Source of the DNA: Spisula solida
Taxonomy: Eukaryota; Mollusca; Bivalvia; Venerida; Mactridae
Length of the DNA: 64,000 nucleotides
Direction: 5' to 3'
NCBI GenBank assembly: GCA_947247005.1
Contig: OX365946.1
Coordinates: forward strand, 47,022,734 to 47,086,733
Positions 44,901 through 59,900 of this stretch are shown one piece after another. Below the pieces are notes generated by a model. The model was given only the letters and a program-made list of their open reading frames with translations, searched no databases and was not told the DNA's origin. The stretch's first letter is position 1; the number at the start of each line of letters is the position of its first letter. Position numbers and translations under genes: made by a program.

Positions 44901-47900
44901 TGTATTTGTCCAAGAATTCTGAAGAATTTAAATATTTTGGTAAATTTATGATTTCTGTAAGTGCTTTGATAAAACAGTATACACTGATTTTCAATAACTA
45001 GGTCCAAATGGTAAGGAAAAAACTAAAAATGCGACCTTCCCTTATTCAGTTTGAACTTACCTTAAAAGTTTGATATATCATCCAGTAACCATGCCCGAAA
45101 ATATTGAATGCAAAACTTTCGTAGTTTTTATGTTATGATCATGCAAACACAGGTAGGTAGAAACCAATTCGAGAACTTACAAAACCTCCGTTATCACAGC
45201 CCAATGATGTTAATTGCACACTTAATTGAAATACTATATCAAAAATATTGCTTAACTCACTGTAATCGCAATTATGATGTATAGCGATTCAAAATGTGAT
45301 CAGGTCTGAACGAAATGATCAAATAACAAGGTTGAATTCCTACCGATATATTTGCACTAATCGTTTGGCTGTAAACTAAATAAATATGAGTATGTGCTTG
45401 CTTTAACTTTCATTGAAACAGACAATGCTTGATTGTGTGATCGCGCATCAACCCAAATGCAACTTGATCATCGTATATAGAATTCAAGTTAACCATTATT
45501 TTCGATCCATCTACCCATAATTTATAAAGTAGACCAAACATTAACAATCAACCAAATAATAACGAAGGTTTTGTGTTATAATGGATAAATACAAAAGAAG
45601 CAAGTGAACATATTTTTAATCTAAAGAATTGTTTAATGTTCAGAACAAGGATGAACAAGTACAACAATGAATAACATGCATTTACAATAAATATTTAGTG
45701 CTATCATATTAAAAAGTTGAAGAAAAACTTATTTCAAAGTCATACCTGAAATGTCAGCAATTAATCAGAACAACACTTAAAAGTCAAACTGGCAAACGTA
45801 TACAAACAAAAAACACGTTTCTAGGATGTTTCTGATTTCAATTTACCACAAAACACGTTATGATATCATTTTCATAATGCAACATACTTATAACATGGAG
45901 ACAGACGGTAAAATAACAATGATAACGAAGGTTTCCTGCGAATCAGAATATAACATGTTAACAATTATTTTGGGAACATTGGCAAGTATCTGAGTTGTAA
46001 GTACATTAATAAGCATGCTGAAATGTACAAGAGACACTTTGTAACAAAACTTAAACATAATACCAAACAGGCTAATTGAAAACGTCAACACCAACAACCT
46101 GACTGATAACGAAGGTTTATATAGTGACATCAGAACTTTTCAGTATACACCGCATACATGTTCAAAATACACTATTTGTCACTACCACTACTTTTTAACA
46201 ATGACTTTGACTTTCGAGTAGCCCTTGGTGCCTTTACTGTTATCAATATTTAACAAGACTTTCGTCAAACTATGTCGTTATGTCTAGGTCAGTAGAAAAA
46301 CTGCGTATTTGTTTTTATAAAATTCACTTCGTGCTTTTCATCGTCTTGATTAACAATGTTATCAATAAACAAGCTATCTTTGCACACAGCAGTAACATGA
46401 TCACCAACTGCATATTTTGTTTCAACCACAATGCCGTTTTCCCTTTCTTGTACTTTGCTAACGTCTTCATATCTGTCATTTTCAGCTTTTTCTGTTTTGC
46501 TTGTTTCTCCTATTTCACCTTCTTTCTGGCAGTTTAGAGGAACGTACATAATTACGGCACATTCTCTCTCGTTCCAGTCATAGGTAGTATTCATTGTTTT
46601 GCTCTTTCAGGCGCTTACAATATACCATTTGGATTTCAGCATTACTCGTAGTCATAGTAATAAAAACGCATATCATAAATTAAACTTTCGTTATCTTTAT
46701 GAAACCTTCGTTATCGTAATTATGAACCAAATCGTAAGGCTGTAATTATAGCAACGCACTATAAAATTTAACAAATGATACAAGTCTATGCAATAGCAAT
46801 ACTTAGGTTGATATTGCGTATGTATAATAGGATAACTGGTCTAACAATCAATTGCAGAACACGAAGATTATTATATATTTTACCGTAGCCCGGTTTGCTC
46901 TGCAACAAATAATAACAGAACACATTGCGAATAAGGTAATGGTACTAATTTCATACCCATGTAACAAACTTTTAAATGCAATGAAGTAAAATGTGTACAT
47001 ACACCTTAAAATATAACTTTTCTCACCAAATGCAGTGACATAACCTTCGTTATCGCAGGATAACGAAGGTTTCATAGATTTAAACACAAATGTTATACAA
47101 AAAGGAAGCCGTACTCTCTTATGTAAATGTATGTCTTAGAAAAAACGTTACATTGTGCGAATAATATCATAGTTAGATACTATCTCACTCAATCTGATTG
47201 AACAAATATTTTTGTTGGAAAGTAAGGTAAAAATACTCATAGCTCTATTTGGAAATACAAGCAAAGTTTTACGACATCTCTCGGAGATTTCGCATTCAAG
47301 TAAGTCTACACTTCAATTAGGCCTGACAAAAAGTCATATAATTGTAATCTTCTGCGTTTTTAGCGTTAGTTTCGAATTTTGGCAACGAAAGTTTAAATCA
47401 CGAAGGTTTAAACGGTGTACAAAACTAAAATTAGTTTAATGTATAACACTGTATTAAACATAAATTTCGTTTTTATTACATCAAGATGATATATCTGGTT
47501 GTGTAAATAGCCTATCAAGAGTCAACTTTAGTATTAATGTGCATCTTTTATGATCACGAAAGTTTTACGCTATTACTTTTGAGTAAAGGTTAATATTTTA
47601 TGATGCACGGTGTTCGTGATTTAATAAATAATGCGTATATGCCTGCGTTCCTATAGTCTTATTTAGTCTTTTGTGGTATACATAATGATGTTTCATTTGT
47701 CATAAACAAGTTATTTCTTAGTTTACTACACTATATTAATTGGCAATAACGAAGGTTTTTTAAAATTGAAAAACTTGGCGACACATGAAACGCATTAAAA
47801 TTTGACACTATAATTGACAATGGACATCAGATTGCCTCATGTATTATTGAAAGGAAGGTTTAAGCTTGATGTTAAAACAAAAAATACCGTCTCCAATGAG

Positions 47901-50900
47901 TTACTCGTAAAAAGAAAACGTTGTTTAATTAGGTATTTTGAGTCGGCGACAATAACGAAGGTTTAAATTTTGATAGATGTTTTGAAAATTTGACCTTTTC
48001 TATGGACGATAGAAGAGACTTTTTATCGCAGTGTTTGGGATGATGTAATAACCTTCTGTAGAGACATATTTTTTAGGTTTCTAGCGGTTTGTTTGTTAAT
48101 AAAACAACGGAACATGGCATGGACCTAGTTATTGAAAATCAGTGATAGTGGAAACCCATTCAGCCGGTGTATCAAAGGAAATTGGCATAATTAAAAAGAA
48201 TCACTAACTCCCGAAACAAATTTGTTGCAGACTGTTTCAGTCACATTTAATCTTTAATAAAAATGTAAAATAATATCAAATGACAAGTGAAAACAAAATA
48301 AATCAAAAGTAAACATACACCCACGTCAAATTTACAGAAAATGGAAGTAACTCCATGCAGCCGGTGCAACGATAACAACTTCCAAGTAAAGTAGGTCAAG
48401 TGTGTAAACAAATGATTTTTTTCCCGCTAATAGTCTCACAGGACTATTTTTTATCAACAAATGACGACATTTGTGTCAAATTTGTATTTGATAAATAAAC
48501 AAGCGAGCATTGAATATATATGCATGACGAAAATTCCCAATCAAATATGGATTTACTCGTAGTGAAGATATTGTGTAAGTTTTTGTTATAAATTTCTTCA
48601 GAAATCTGACCATTTCATAATTCTAAATTTAAGGTAATAGTCAGTTATTGTAAACAATCTGCAGGCAACGTCACGAGGAAAAAAATCAATAATTTCGTGA
48701 GATAACGACATACACCGGTATCATGGATACACCAGCTGCATGGGGTTTCACTATACCCTGTTGTTAGAGTCGGAATACATCATAAAAGTTTGACGACATG
48801 AGCTTAGTACTGGTTGGGTACTGGTATCAAATTGTTAGATATTGATTGTAAAGCGCTTTTGAACATGCAAATGCATGAAAAAGGCACAATATATATTAAA
48901 GTTTGGTATTTATTATTATTTCAGTTTAAATGAGAGGTATTATATAATTGTGATATTTCAGCCCAAACAGCCAGCACCTGCTCCACCGACACAGACCAGT
49001 AGTACGCCTACCGTGGAAGTCTCACTAGCATCATCTCCACAGCCTACTTCATCTAGCAGTATAGGGTCAGGAATGGGAACTCTAAAGAAACCAGGTAACC
49101 AATCTGCTACAGTATGGATGTTGAACAGTCTGTATTAATACTTCATGGGTAAAAGTTTTCAGGAATTTTCTGGAACTTCAGGATTTTGAGTGTCCAAGAC
49201 CGGGCTGTTTTCTTTTAGTTTTCCTTAAGTTTGTAAATTGATAAGTTTTCAGGATTTAGAAGTTTTAAATTTTTCTAACTTTTACCTTTTTTTAGCGACC
49301 ACTCTTTGTTTTAGTTGTAAAATGAGGTCTTACTTTTGTTTCTGGAGAATTTCATTCCCACCCACAGGTTTCTGTATCATTGATATATCATTCCCACCCA
49401 CAGGTATCTATATCATTGATAAAGGAGCATATTAAAAAATACTTATCAATGATACAGTAACCTGCATTCCCACCTAGTTTCCGAAGCATGATATTCGGAA
49501 AAATATTACAGTTCTACCCTATTTTGGAGATAATACAATGAATGAGTTTCAATACCGGTAATCAATTTATTATTTCCCTTGTTTGCTGGCTTACATATCT
49601 TAGATGCCTATTTATCAGACTATGCATTGCCTTTGTTCTGATTTGCTTGTGATGTGTTTTCAGAAATTGCAACAGTTATTGCCCAATATACAGCCACTGG
49701 AGATGAACAATTGTCACTAAGTCCTGGTCAACTTATACAAGTTAGAAAGAAAAGTCCAAGTGGATGGTGGGAGGGAGAACTACAGGTTACACTCACTTCT
49801 ATAATTGACAGTTAATTCTTACAACAAGAATAGAGTCTGTACTGTTTTATCAAAGCGTTTACGAAAATATTAAACTTACGTTCAAATTTAAAATCTTTAT
49901 AATTCATTATAATTCACTAACAACTACTACTAAGTGTGGAAAATGCATCCGCTATACTAATAAAGATTTAGTTAATGAATTCTTACAAACCACATAATTT
50001 TTATGTACCTAATTTTCATTTGTTAATTAGAGGTTAATACATGACACAGCCGGGCAGGAGAGTGATAATCCGCCCAGAAAATTAATCATCACCTCTTATC
50101 TAGGGTTTCAGCCCGTGTGTGATTATTCATTCTGGACAGATTATCAACTCACAGCCAGGCTCTGAAATGTATTAAATACACAATATCTACAGAGAAAATA
50201 ATATAGCAAATTATTACTGATGTAGATATACACTAAGACTGCAACCACTATTAAATGTACTGACAGTCAATGAAATTGCAAAGAAATCTTACATCCAGAC
50301 AAGGTACGTCATTGTGGTTCCAACATGGATAACGTAAAATGCGCCCTTTCAACTGGTCCGATTATGATTATGAGATTGCAGCCCAGGTGGATTGGTGATA
50401 ATCAAGCGCATGATGGCCATAATCGGCCACAAATACGCTCGTTAGTATTACTATATATAGTAACAAGTGTATTAAAGAATTATAAACAATTGAAATTTGA
50501 ACATAACTTTAAGATATCCGTAAGTGCTTTAATCAAACAGTACCTAGGGCTGTATATCAAGTTCAGATTGATCGATCTAGTGCTTGTACAGATTAGGGCT
50601 GTGGATCGTCAGGTAAGTGCCGATTCGATTCGATCCACGATTCGGGGTGAGCGATTCACAGATATAACCAAGAATCAGCAGTTACATTGTGTTATGAAAA
50701 TAAATACTGCCATAGAGACCTTTTACTTTAATAACATCACATACTTTGTGAAACACTTATGTACTTTCATGTACAAGGGTGCATGAAGACATTTAAAAGG
50801 GATAATCTGTAATCACATAGCGACAAAAAACAAGTTAAATAACACCAAACAACAATTTGTCTTCTCACTCCATTAACTAGCTAGTGATACATTTAGAAAG

Positions 50901-53900
50901 CTTTTGCATACTGCCTTTTTATCATCCTGAATGAAAATACCGAAGTAATGCTCGATGTGAACTCGGTACGTTCCTTCAGCATTGAAGACGGTTTGTCATA
51001 TGGCGTGATCTAATTGACAATATAATATTTATTGGCATGAACTTAATGTACTTAATTATCAAGATATGACGTAAACAATTTAATTGAATAACGAATTAAT
51101 TATTCATTTCTAGTTACCGGTAGTAACTTTAATAAACGAGACTTTGTCCGACCATAATTTATTCAAATTCAATGATGTTGCTAGCTTCACTTAAAGTACA
51201 AGTTTACTTTCGAATTGCAAATTAAAGATGCTCACATTCTTGTTTACTGTCAGTATTTTGTCCCAAAGTTATCCTATAAACATCTGGTAACTCATTTAAG
51301 AGCCATTTGTATAGGGTATGTATTTATATCAACGATCGCGATCCAACGATCTCGGGGATGACGAATACTCGTACTCGATTTTCTAGCCCAAATCGTGGAT
51401 ATCCGAGTACCCGAATACTCGCAACAGCCCTAGTACAGATACAGAATAGTGATAGAGGATCTGTCACAATTTGTCAATTCTTTTATTAACAAGATCTGAT
51501 GTTGTTTATGTGATGAAACAAATGGCGAACATAATTATTATTGAAATCATGGTTTGCATGGTTATTATTTTGACCAATATGGACATGTTTGATACAATTC
51601 AGTGATCGAGCGCTAAAACTGGTATTCTATTTACTGTTCCAGAGTACTGAGTGGTTAAATCACAACATAAGTTTTAATTTTATTTTTTATGCCCTAGCAT
51701 CTACTGATGCGGAAGGCATAAGGCATACAGTGATTGTCCTGTCTGTCTGTCTGTCCGTTCGTTCATTGAAAATGTTAACCGAAAACTTTAAAGTTCTTGA
51801 AACTCAAACATTTTCGAAGTTCATCTAGGCATTGCTTTCAAATTGGGCATCTACAGAATTATGGCCCCTGATTGACTTAGCTAGTTATTATGGACAAGGC
51901 TTCCACCAGGGCATAAGCGTTAAATGAACACAGTCTTGTTTGCTATTTCATATGTTAACCAATTGAGATATTTTCTTGAAATAATTCAGGCTAGAGGTCA
52001 GAAAAGAAAAATTGGTTGGTTCCCTGCAAACTATGTAAAATTGCTGGGTGGAAGTGCAAGAAATACTCCTGATATTTCCCTCGGTTCTGGTGGGAAAACA
52101 TCACCTGCTACAACCGCTGTAAGTACTCTTCATTTTTAGAGGTAATCAAATCTTGTACCATGTGTATTTCCCTCGGTTCTGGCGGGAAAACATCTCCTGC
52201 TACAACGGCTGTAAGTACTCTTCAGTTTTAGATGTAATCTAATCTGGTACCATGTGTATTTCCCTCGGTTCTGGCGGGAAAACATCACCTGCTACAACCG
52301 CTGTAAGTACTCTTTAGTTTTAGAGGTTATCTAATCTTTTACCATGTTCATTTCCCTCGGTTCTGTACAGTATTGGAACCAGCTTCTAAAACAGTGAAAT
52401 AATGATATTATTTTCACTGTTTTTTCACTGATATTTAATCTCTGTAATTCATTGAAAGCATATGATAAGTGGTTATATTTTGTAAAAATAGTCAATGTAA
52501 AAAATGTTTATTTTGTTTAAAAATAATTTGATTGTGTCCAAAAGTTGGATATCATTATGCCCTGTTGTTATTTTTCTCAGATACTTTGAACATTTCTTAG
52601 AAAGTAGATTCTGAGAAATGATTATAAGATGATATGTCCTTGATTTGATGATTGATAGTATACAATATTCTAGTATCTTATATCATTTGTGCTGTCAGTT
52701 GCTTCTAGGAACCACACCTGTCCAGTACATGAGGTACATGAGTACATGAGAAGTTTAAAATATTGGACAGAGTCTTTGGTGAATTTGGTTTCAACCTTGA
52801 AAAGTACTTAAATTAAGTGCTGCCTTAAAAAAATGCCAAAATGGTTCTTGAATTACACTGAAAATCCTTGAGTTTATGCAAAGGGCCTTAAATATACATT
52901 GAAGTGTATTGATGTTATCAAAATAACACATTTTTGCATATATACGGAAACAGAAACACCTTTTTCTTGCAAATTTAAAGTGTGAGATATGCAGCTAAGC
53001 AGTTGTCGTGATGACAATAATTTTCATGTTTATCCATCTCAAAGAGTTAAAAAAATACAATTTTACCTTGGTAAATGTTCGGAAAATACCTTGAAATTAC
53101 TAATTACAAATACCTTGAAAAAACCTTAAAAATACCTTGAATTTGGATGTGAGAATTGTGTATGAACCATGTAATACATTACTAATTTGTATACTTACAT
53201 TATTTTAGCTTGGCCAGAGTAGTATGACTCCCTCACCAGCCCCTCAAACTTCAACAACACCCCAGCCAACATCACAAAGTTATGGTGAGTAATGATTTAT
53301 ATCACCTTTTTTATCAATGTGTGTTTGCTTTTTTCATTTCGTTGACTTTTTATACGCCCTTTGAAAATGGGACATATTATTGGAACGCCCTTGGCTGGCG
53401 GGCGAGCGGGCATATGGACAGACGTTCCAGTAATTTGTCTGTTCTCTATCTCAAACAGTTTTAATCTGATAGTTCTCTAATTTGGTGACAATGTTTATGG
53501 GCATAATATCTAGGCCAAGTTTGATTATAGGCCAAATCGGCCTAGTCTTTCTTGGGTTATGGTTCTTCAATACCACAAAATGTGAAATTGACCTTGTCTA
53601 CTCTTACTCAAACAGTTTTTATCTGAACGTCTTCAAACTTGTTGTCAATGTTCATGTGCATAACATCTTAGATAAGCTTAATTATAGGCCAAATCAGCCC
53701 AGGCCTTCTTGGGTTATGGTCCTATAATTAACAAAATATTGACCTTGTCTGTTCTCTAGTTTAATGAGTTTTCATCTGATTATCTTCAAACTTGGTGACA
53801 ATGTTTATGGGTATAATATCTAAACTAAGTATAATTAAAGGCGGAATCAGCCCAGACTTTCTTAGGTTATAGTCCTTTAATTACCAAAATAATATGAAAT

Positions 53901-56900
53901 TTTCCTTGTCTTTACTCTCATTTAAACAGTTTTCATCAGATCAACTTGTTGACATTGTTTATGGGCATAATATCCAGACCAGGTTCAATTATAGGCCAAA
54001 TCATCATAGGCCATGTTGGGTTATGGCCCGATAATTACCAAAAAATGAGAAATATGCCCAGTTGGATTGGGTTTTTTTCATTCACCAGAGGGGCATATTT
54101 TGTAACATTTTGGCTCTTGTTATACAATGTGTAGCACTTCAATTATTTCTGCACCAATTTCTTAAAAAAACAAATAGTTTTTACACTATGAAAAGTGATG
54201 AGTTGAAATCCTACCGGTGTAAGCTTCAACAATGACATTTACCAGCCCTGATATAGACACTGTCTACTATTGGTCAAAGCTTCCGCAGCAGGAACCGAAG
54301 ATTGTGGGCTCAATCCCAGGCTGTTAATAAATGGTGCTGGTTTTATATTCCCTTGCTTGAAAAGCGAGTGTAGTTCTAGATGACTGCTGGTTAGCCACGT
54401 GTCCGGATAATGTGACTGGATAAAGTATGATCAAATAAACGTGGTCACAGTTGATTTCTTGTCTATAATTTAATTTTGGCCTATGTTTTCATGAGTGGTG
54501 AGTTATAAGAGTATGTACGAAGTCTAGTATAAACTCTAAATAAATCTAAATGTCCTGTAAGGCATGACTTTCTTGTGGAAATTGATTTATTCTGCACGAG
54601 AAGCCTATAATACATTCATGTATATAGTTTGTGGATCAGGTTAAATTGTCACACTGAAGTGTCTCTATACATGCCTGAAATACTGATGATCAAAACAGTA
54701 TTTAAAAGCTAGCTCAGTTACTGGCTATAAACACAGGAAGAAGTCACTGAAAGTGATTCAAATAAATTGTAAAACATGTAGCTTGTTTAGACTTCAATGT
54801 AAAGTAAATTTAACAATTTGTGTCAAGGAGATTTATTAACATTATGAAAGTTATTCAGATTGGAAGGCTATTTTATAGCTTCATCATTCACCAATGAAGT
54901 CAGTGATTTGAATTGCTGAGTTAAAAATGTAATTTTAGAGACATTATTGAAAGCTGATTTTTCAAAACTTTGAACTTGAATTACTCAATTTGGGCAACAA
55001 ACTTTATGAATTTTTTTGGTGAATTACTTTATAGATGGTATATTTCATGGGGTACAATGTTCATGTTATCTGGAGCCTTTTGCATTCACGGTGTCTTGAT
55101 TTCATGCAAACAACCTTGACCGAAAAAATAAAACCTTGTTGGGATACGCATGAAATAGGAGATCAATCTAACATAAGTTACACTGTGTAAAATAAAACAA
55201 AAAACATGACTTAATCGGTGACCTCAGCAATTAAAAGCTTAAAATTAAATGCAATCTCGTCTATAAACAGGATGTTATGACAATTAAATTTAGGAAATAG
55301 ATCGCAGTTTTGCGTGATATACTGGTGAATAGATCACGGTTTAGAGGTCATTTGCGTAGGAATTAATCACGAAGGCCTACGATTAATATCTGTGCATGTG
55401 AACGACAAACTGTGATCTATTCACCGGTATATCACGCAAAACTGCGATCTACGAGGGGTGATCAACAAATACGCGGAAAAATGCTATTAAATCTTTGTTA
55501 CGTGATCAATATTGAAGAAAATCGGTCTGGTAATAGATTGGAGTATTACAAATACATAACTATAAAAACATTGAGCCCAAGGAAATATTTGGTGAAAAAA
55601 ACGTAGAAACCGTAACGTCACTATGGCTACACCGGCCCAACGTCATCGCGACGTCGTTTCATACATCATTATCCATACTCATTCGAGGCACAATTCCTAA
55701 TGTATAACGCATTGAATAATTCTCAAAAAATAGCTGTACAACCAGATACACTTCATATACCTGTCAACCGAAAATCATTCTTTTTCTTTGCAACTTGCAT
55801 GTCAATTAGAATAATTAGCTGCGGGAGAACATTAATATTTATGACGTAAATTGACGTCGTATAGCCCATTCGCATGTCGGCATTGATTTCACATTGCTAC
55901 ATGTGAAAAAATATGCAAAACAGACACTTGTTGTGTATGCTTTTACATATTTGTTGTATTTTACAATGTAGTCATTGGTATTTTATGACATTTCATTCGC
56001 AACACGAATTTTCGCTGGCGATTTCTGTAACACACTCATTTTCAGGCAAAGACTTCGAAGCAAACAGCTCTTAAACGGAATTGTGACGTTAAAACATTAT
56101 TTTGAAATAATGAATGTAATGTTTTATTGCATATTCATAACCCATCCTTTAGAAAATTATAATATTACAAACACACGAATAATACGTCATCGTTTGCTAT
56201 GTGCCGAGTGACGTTGCCATAGGAGACCGCGTTTGTTCTGACTTTGGTTAATATTGTTCGTCAGCGATAAATCAATTTGAAATGAATTTATCTTCATGTT
56301 TGTAAGGTTTCAACGACTTACAGTGACAAATAAAGAAATGACAGCACTTTTCGGCGTATTTGTTGATCACCCCTCGTATTTGCATTCTAACACGTGTAAT
56401 TTGTGCCATTTTATACGGACTCATTTATTTGCTGAGTTGATGAGTTATTTTTCATGTTGCTATAGACAACTTCCGCTGTTCAAAGTATCGTAACGTCTGC
56501 CCCTGGATTTATAAGCTTTACTATTTTTAGCTCACCAGTGGCAAGGTGAGCTTTTGTGATTGTTTTTTGTCTGTCGTCAGTCTGTCAGTATGTCCGTCCG
56601 TCTGTCCGTCCGTTAGACTTTTCACCGTTAACACTCTAGCACTTGATCTTCATCAAATTTGGTCAGTAGTTGTACCTCAATGAAATCTAGGCCAAGTTCG
56701 AAGTTGGGTCAAAAACTAGGTCAATGGGTCAAATAATAGGAAAACCTTGTTAACATTTTGGAGGTCACATTTTTGCTTTGATCTTCATCAAACTTGGTCA
56801 GTAGTTGTACCTCAATGAAATCTAGACCAAGTTTGAAGTTGGGTTATGTGGGGTCAAAAACTAGGTCAATAGGTCAAATAATAGGAACACCTTGTTAACA

Positions 56901-59900
56901 CTCTGGAGGTCACATTTTTGCTTTGATCTTCATCAAACTTGGTCAGTAGTAACTTCAATGAAATCTATGTCAAGTTCGAAGTTGGGTCATGTGGGGTCAA
57001 AAACTAGGTCAAAAGGTCAAATAATAGGAAAACTTTGTTAACACACTGGAGGTCACATTTTTGCTTTGATCTTCATGAAGTTCGGTCAAAATGTTTATCT
57101 TGGTAACCTTAATGTCAAGTTTGAAGTTGGGTCATTATTCTTCATCAACTTTGGTCAAAATGTTTGTCTTGATGACCTTAAGGTCACATTCGAAATTGGG
57201 TCATGTGGGGTCAAAAACTAGGTCAAAAAGTCAAATAATAGCAAAACCTTGTTAACACTCTGGAGGTCACATTTTTGCTTTAACTTTCATCAAGTTTTGT
57301 CAAAATGTTTATCTTGATGACCTTAAGGTCACATTCGAAATTGGGTCATGTGGGGTCAAAAACTAGGTCAAAAAGTCAAATAATAGCAAAACCTTGTTAA
57401 CACTCTGGAGGTCACATTTTTGCTTTAACTTTCATCAAGTTTTGTCAAAATGTTTATCTTGATGACCTTAAGGTCGAGTTCAAAGTTTGACCATGTTTAG
57501 CAGGTGAGCGCCCAAGGATCTATGATCCTCTTGTCTTAATTTGTCGCCAAACTGATGCTTATTTAACGCCAAATTTCAATTACGTATTTCACGTTTATGC
57601 ATATGAATTGATACATGCAATAACATTTTACTAGAATATCAATATTAATTGAATAAATAAATAGAAATTACGAAATGAAAATTACCCAAAACGTCGCGCT
57701 CCACGGCGACGTCACAATTCATGACGTCATGAAATAAACAAGGCGTGAATTTCATTGATAAAAATCGCAAACTATACGCGGGAGATAAATTAAACTGCCG
57801 AAATTCTACCGTGATATACCGTTTGTTAAATCACGCTACAGCTCTATACGTTTACATGGGGCAAAATACAAACAGTGTTAGAATGTTTATTAAGTGTTAA
57901 TTTATTGCGAATATACGTGGGGAGATCCAAAAGTAATGTCACTGGTGTTGTAAAATCGTGCATACTGTTAATAAAACAACACAATTTTACACGTAGCTAC
58001 ATTAATCTATTTTCAATATAATGACCAAATTTCATGAGAATGCAATTATTTGTTATTGAGATATACGTGTACATAGGAAGCCTACTTACGGACATCGCCG
58101 CAAGCCAATGACGTGTCGTCAATGACGTAAACAAAATTTGATGTTACTTACATCATTCCTTTTCTAAGTATCATCATTGATGTTCTATACAGCGATCATG
58201 TCTGTTCACCCATTTTTTAAACACATTTACATACTAGAGTCTTTATGTAGTCAGGAAAACACATTGTTACAGGCCTGTCTTGTTTCAGGGTCATAGAAAT
58301 ATACCCTTGTCTCATCAACTGTAATTATACTCAAAATAACGTCATTTACGTGTGCGGCGACATGACGTCAGTGGTATATTTTGAATGTCTATATAATGCT
58401 ATTTTAATATTCAAACAATATGACACAAATGATATCAATCAGAATTGAATTACTTTACATTTTGATATAAATTTTATTGACGTACGCCAACAAATAAACC
58501 CACCAGCGGAACAGTGACATTACTTTTGGATCTACCCACGTACTTACATTATTTGCTTTCCATGAAAAATAAGATATTTTTCAGCAGCTTGACTGATGTT
58601 TCCCGCACCCTGTGAAACCATGGATAATACAAGTTTCACATCTGCTACACAAAACGGTACAGCTACTGAAAAAGATCTTATAATATTTTATGGAAAGCAA
58701 AAAATGTTCCCCTTAGTGTTGCATATATTTCATAGAAATCAATGATGAAATAAAGTACTTACGGAAATTTTTGTTTCCAATGGCCACAAATTTGTCTTGA
58801 AACTGTTGCCTAAAGTTATGTGGTATTGCTACACTGTAATATATGAAATAATTTATTATTGTAAGCTTACTTTGTATTAAAGGCTCATGAAAATATTTTT
58901 GGGCTTCTTGAACATTTCATGAACCAAGTATTAAAAGTTTATGAACTTTCAATCTGCGATTTCAAATTCATGAACTTCGAAAGGACAGCAAGTGAGTTTA
59001 TGTTAACGCTGCCCAGGGTGTATGGGCGGACATGCGGGCCGAGGAAGTGTCCACTTATTTGTCTGTACTCTTAATTCAAACAGTTTTCATCTTATCACCA
59101 CATCAGAAGTTATTGACCCATAGGGCGGTTTTCACAGTTTTCACTCATGTACATAAATAAGCCATCCTTCAGATAGCCAGCATTGTTTTCATAGCACCCT
59201 TACTTGATAATTGATGGAACCTCAATGGGATTGTTCAATTCCCTTTATCCTTTTATTGTTACCTCTTTAATTAGCGTTTTCCCTTTTTAGGATCGTTGGA
59301 TGTGAGTCGTTTGTCAACAATTTCTGTAAATAAAAACTCTAAAACCAGGGAATATATTTTTACTTAACTTACATGTAGGTAGTAGAAGATCCTGAAATGG
59401 TCCTCTTCAAACAGATACAGTATCAACTGTTCAGTCCATTGCATATGTAGGTCACTGGTTCAAATATAGATTTTAAGATTGAACACCCTTTAAATATCAT
59501 CTCCTAAGTCACTGAATGAATTTTAAGAACTGAAAAGGACTGATTCCTGTGTGGTCCTCTTTAAATTATTGTATCAACTGCTTCAGTCAGCTACATATGT
59601 GTGTCACTTCCAAAGTATGTAACTTATTATCATCAGAAATCTTCTGTCCCATGGACAGTGCGTATGTGCAGCTCTGTTCTGTGCCTCGGATCCCTTGGGT
59701 GAGCCTCTAAAGGCCCCTTTGAGCCCTTTTGTTTTAGTAATTAGCTCACCTATCACAAAGTGACAGGGGAGCTTTTGTGATCACTCTTTTTGTCTGTTGT
59801 CCATCAGTCTGTCCACAATTGCTTGTGTAGTCACTTGAGGTCACAACTTTAGCCTAGTCTATATACATTTACTTTATTCTTATTAGAAGTTGTAAATGAT

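Larger units (their letters stand above)
41995..48961. other. Large intron of segment B
   Basis: It holds the reversed 154-bp array element (42,960-44,445), a MITE (44,744-44,980) and the ATAACGAAGGTTT cluster (45.2-48.0 kb) with a possible minus-strand coding remnant. Nothing was recognised at 42,000-42,950 or 48,000-48,960. Confidence 0.6.

Noticed and set aside
54286..54345. tRNA-like stretch (GGGCTCAATCCCAGG)
   Set aside because: Only a weak box B-like motif; no box A or foldable cloverleaf.
55412..55606. Transposase frame inside the 925-bp element
   Set aside because: The short frame has no catalytic or DNA-binding motif of mariner enzymes.
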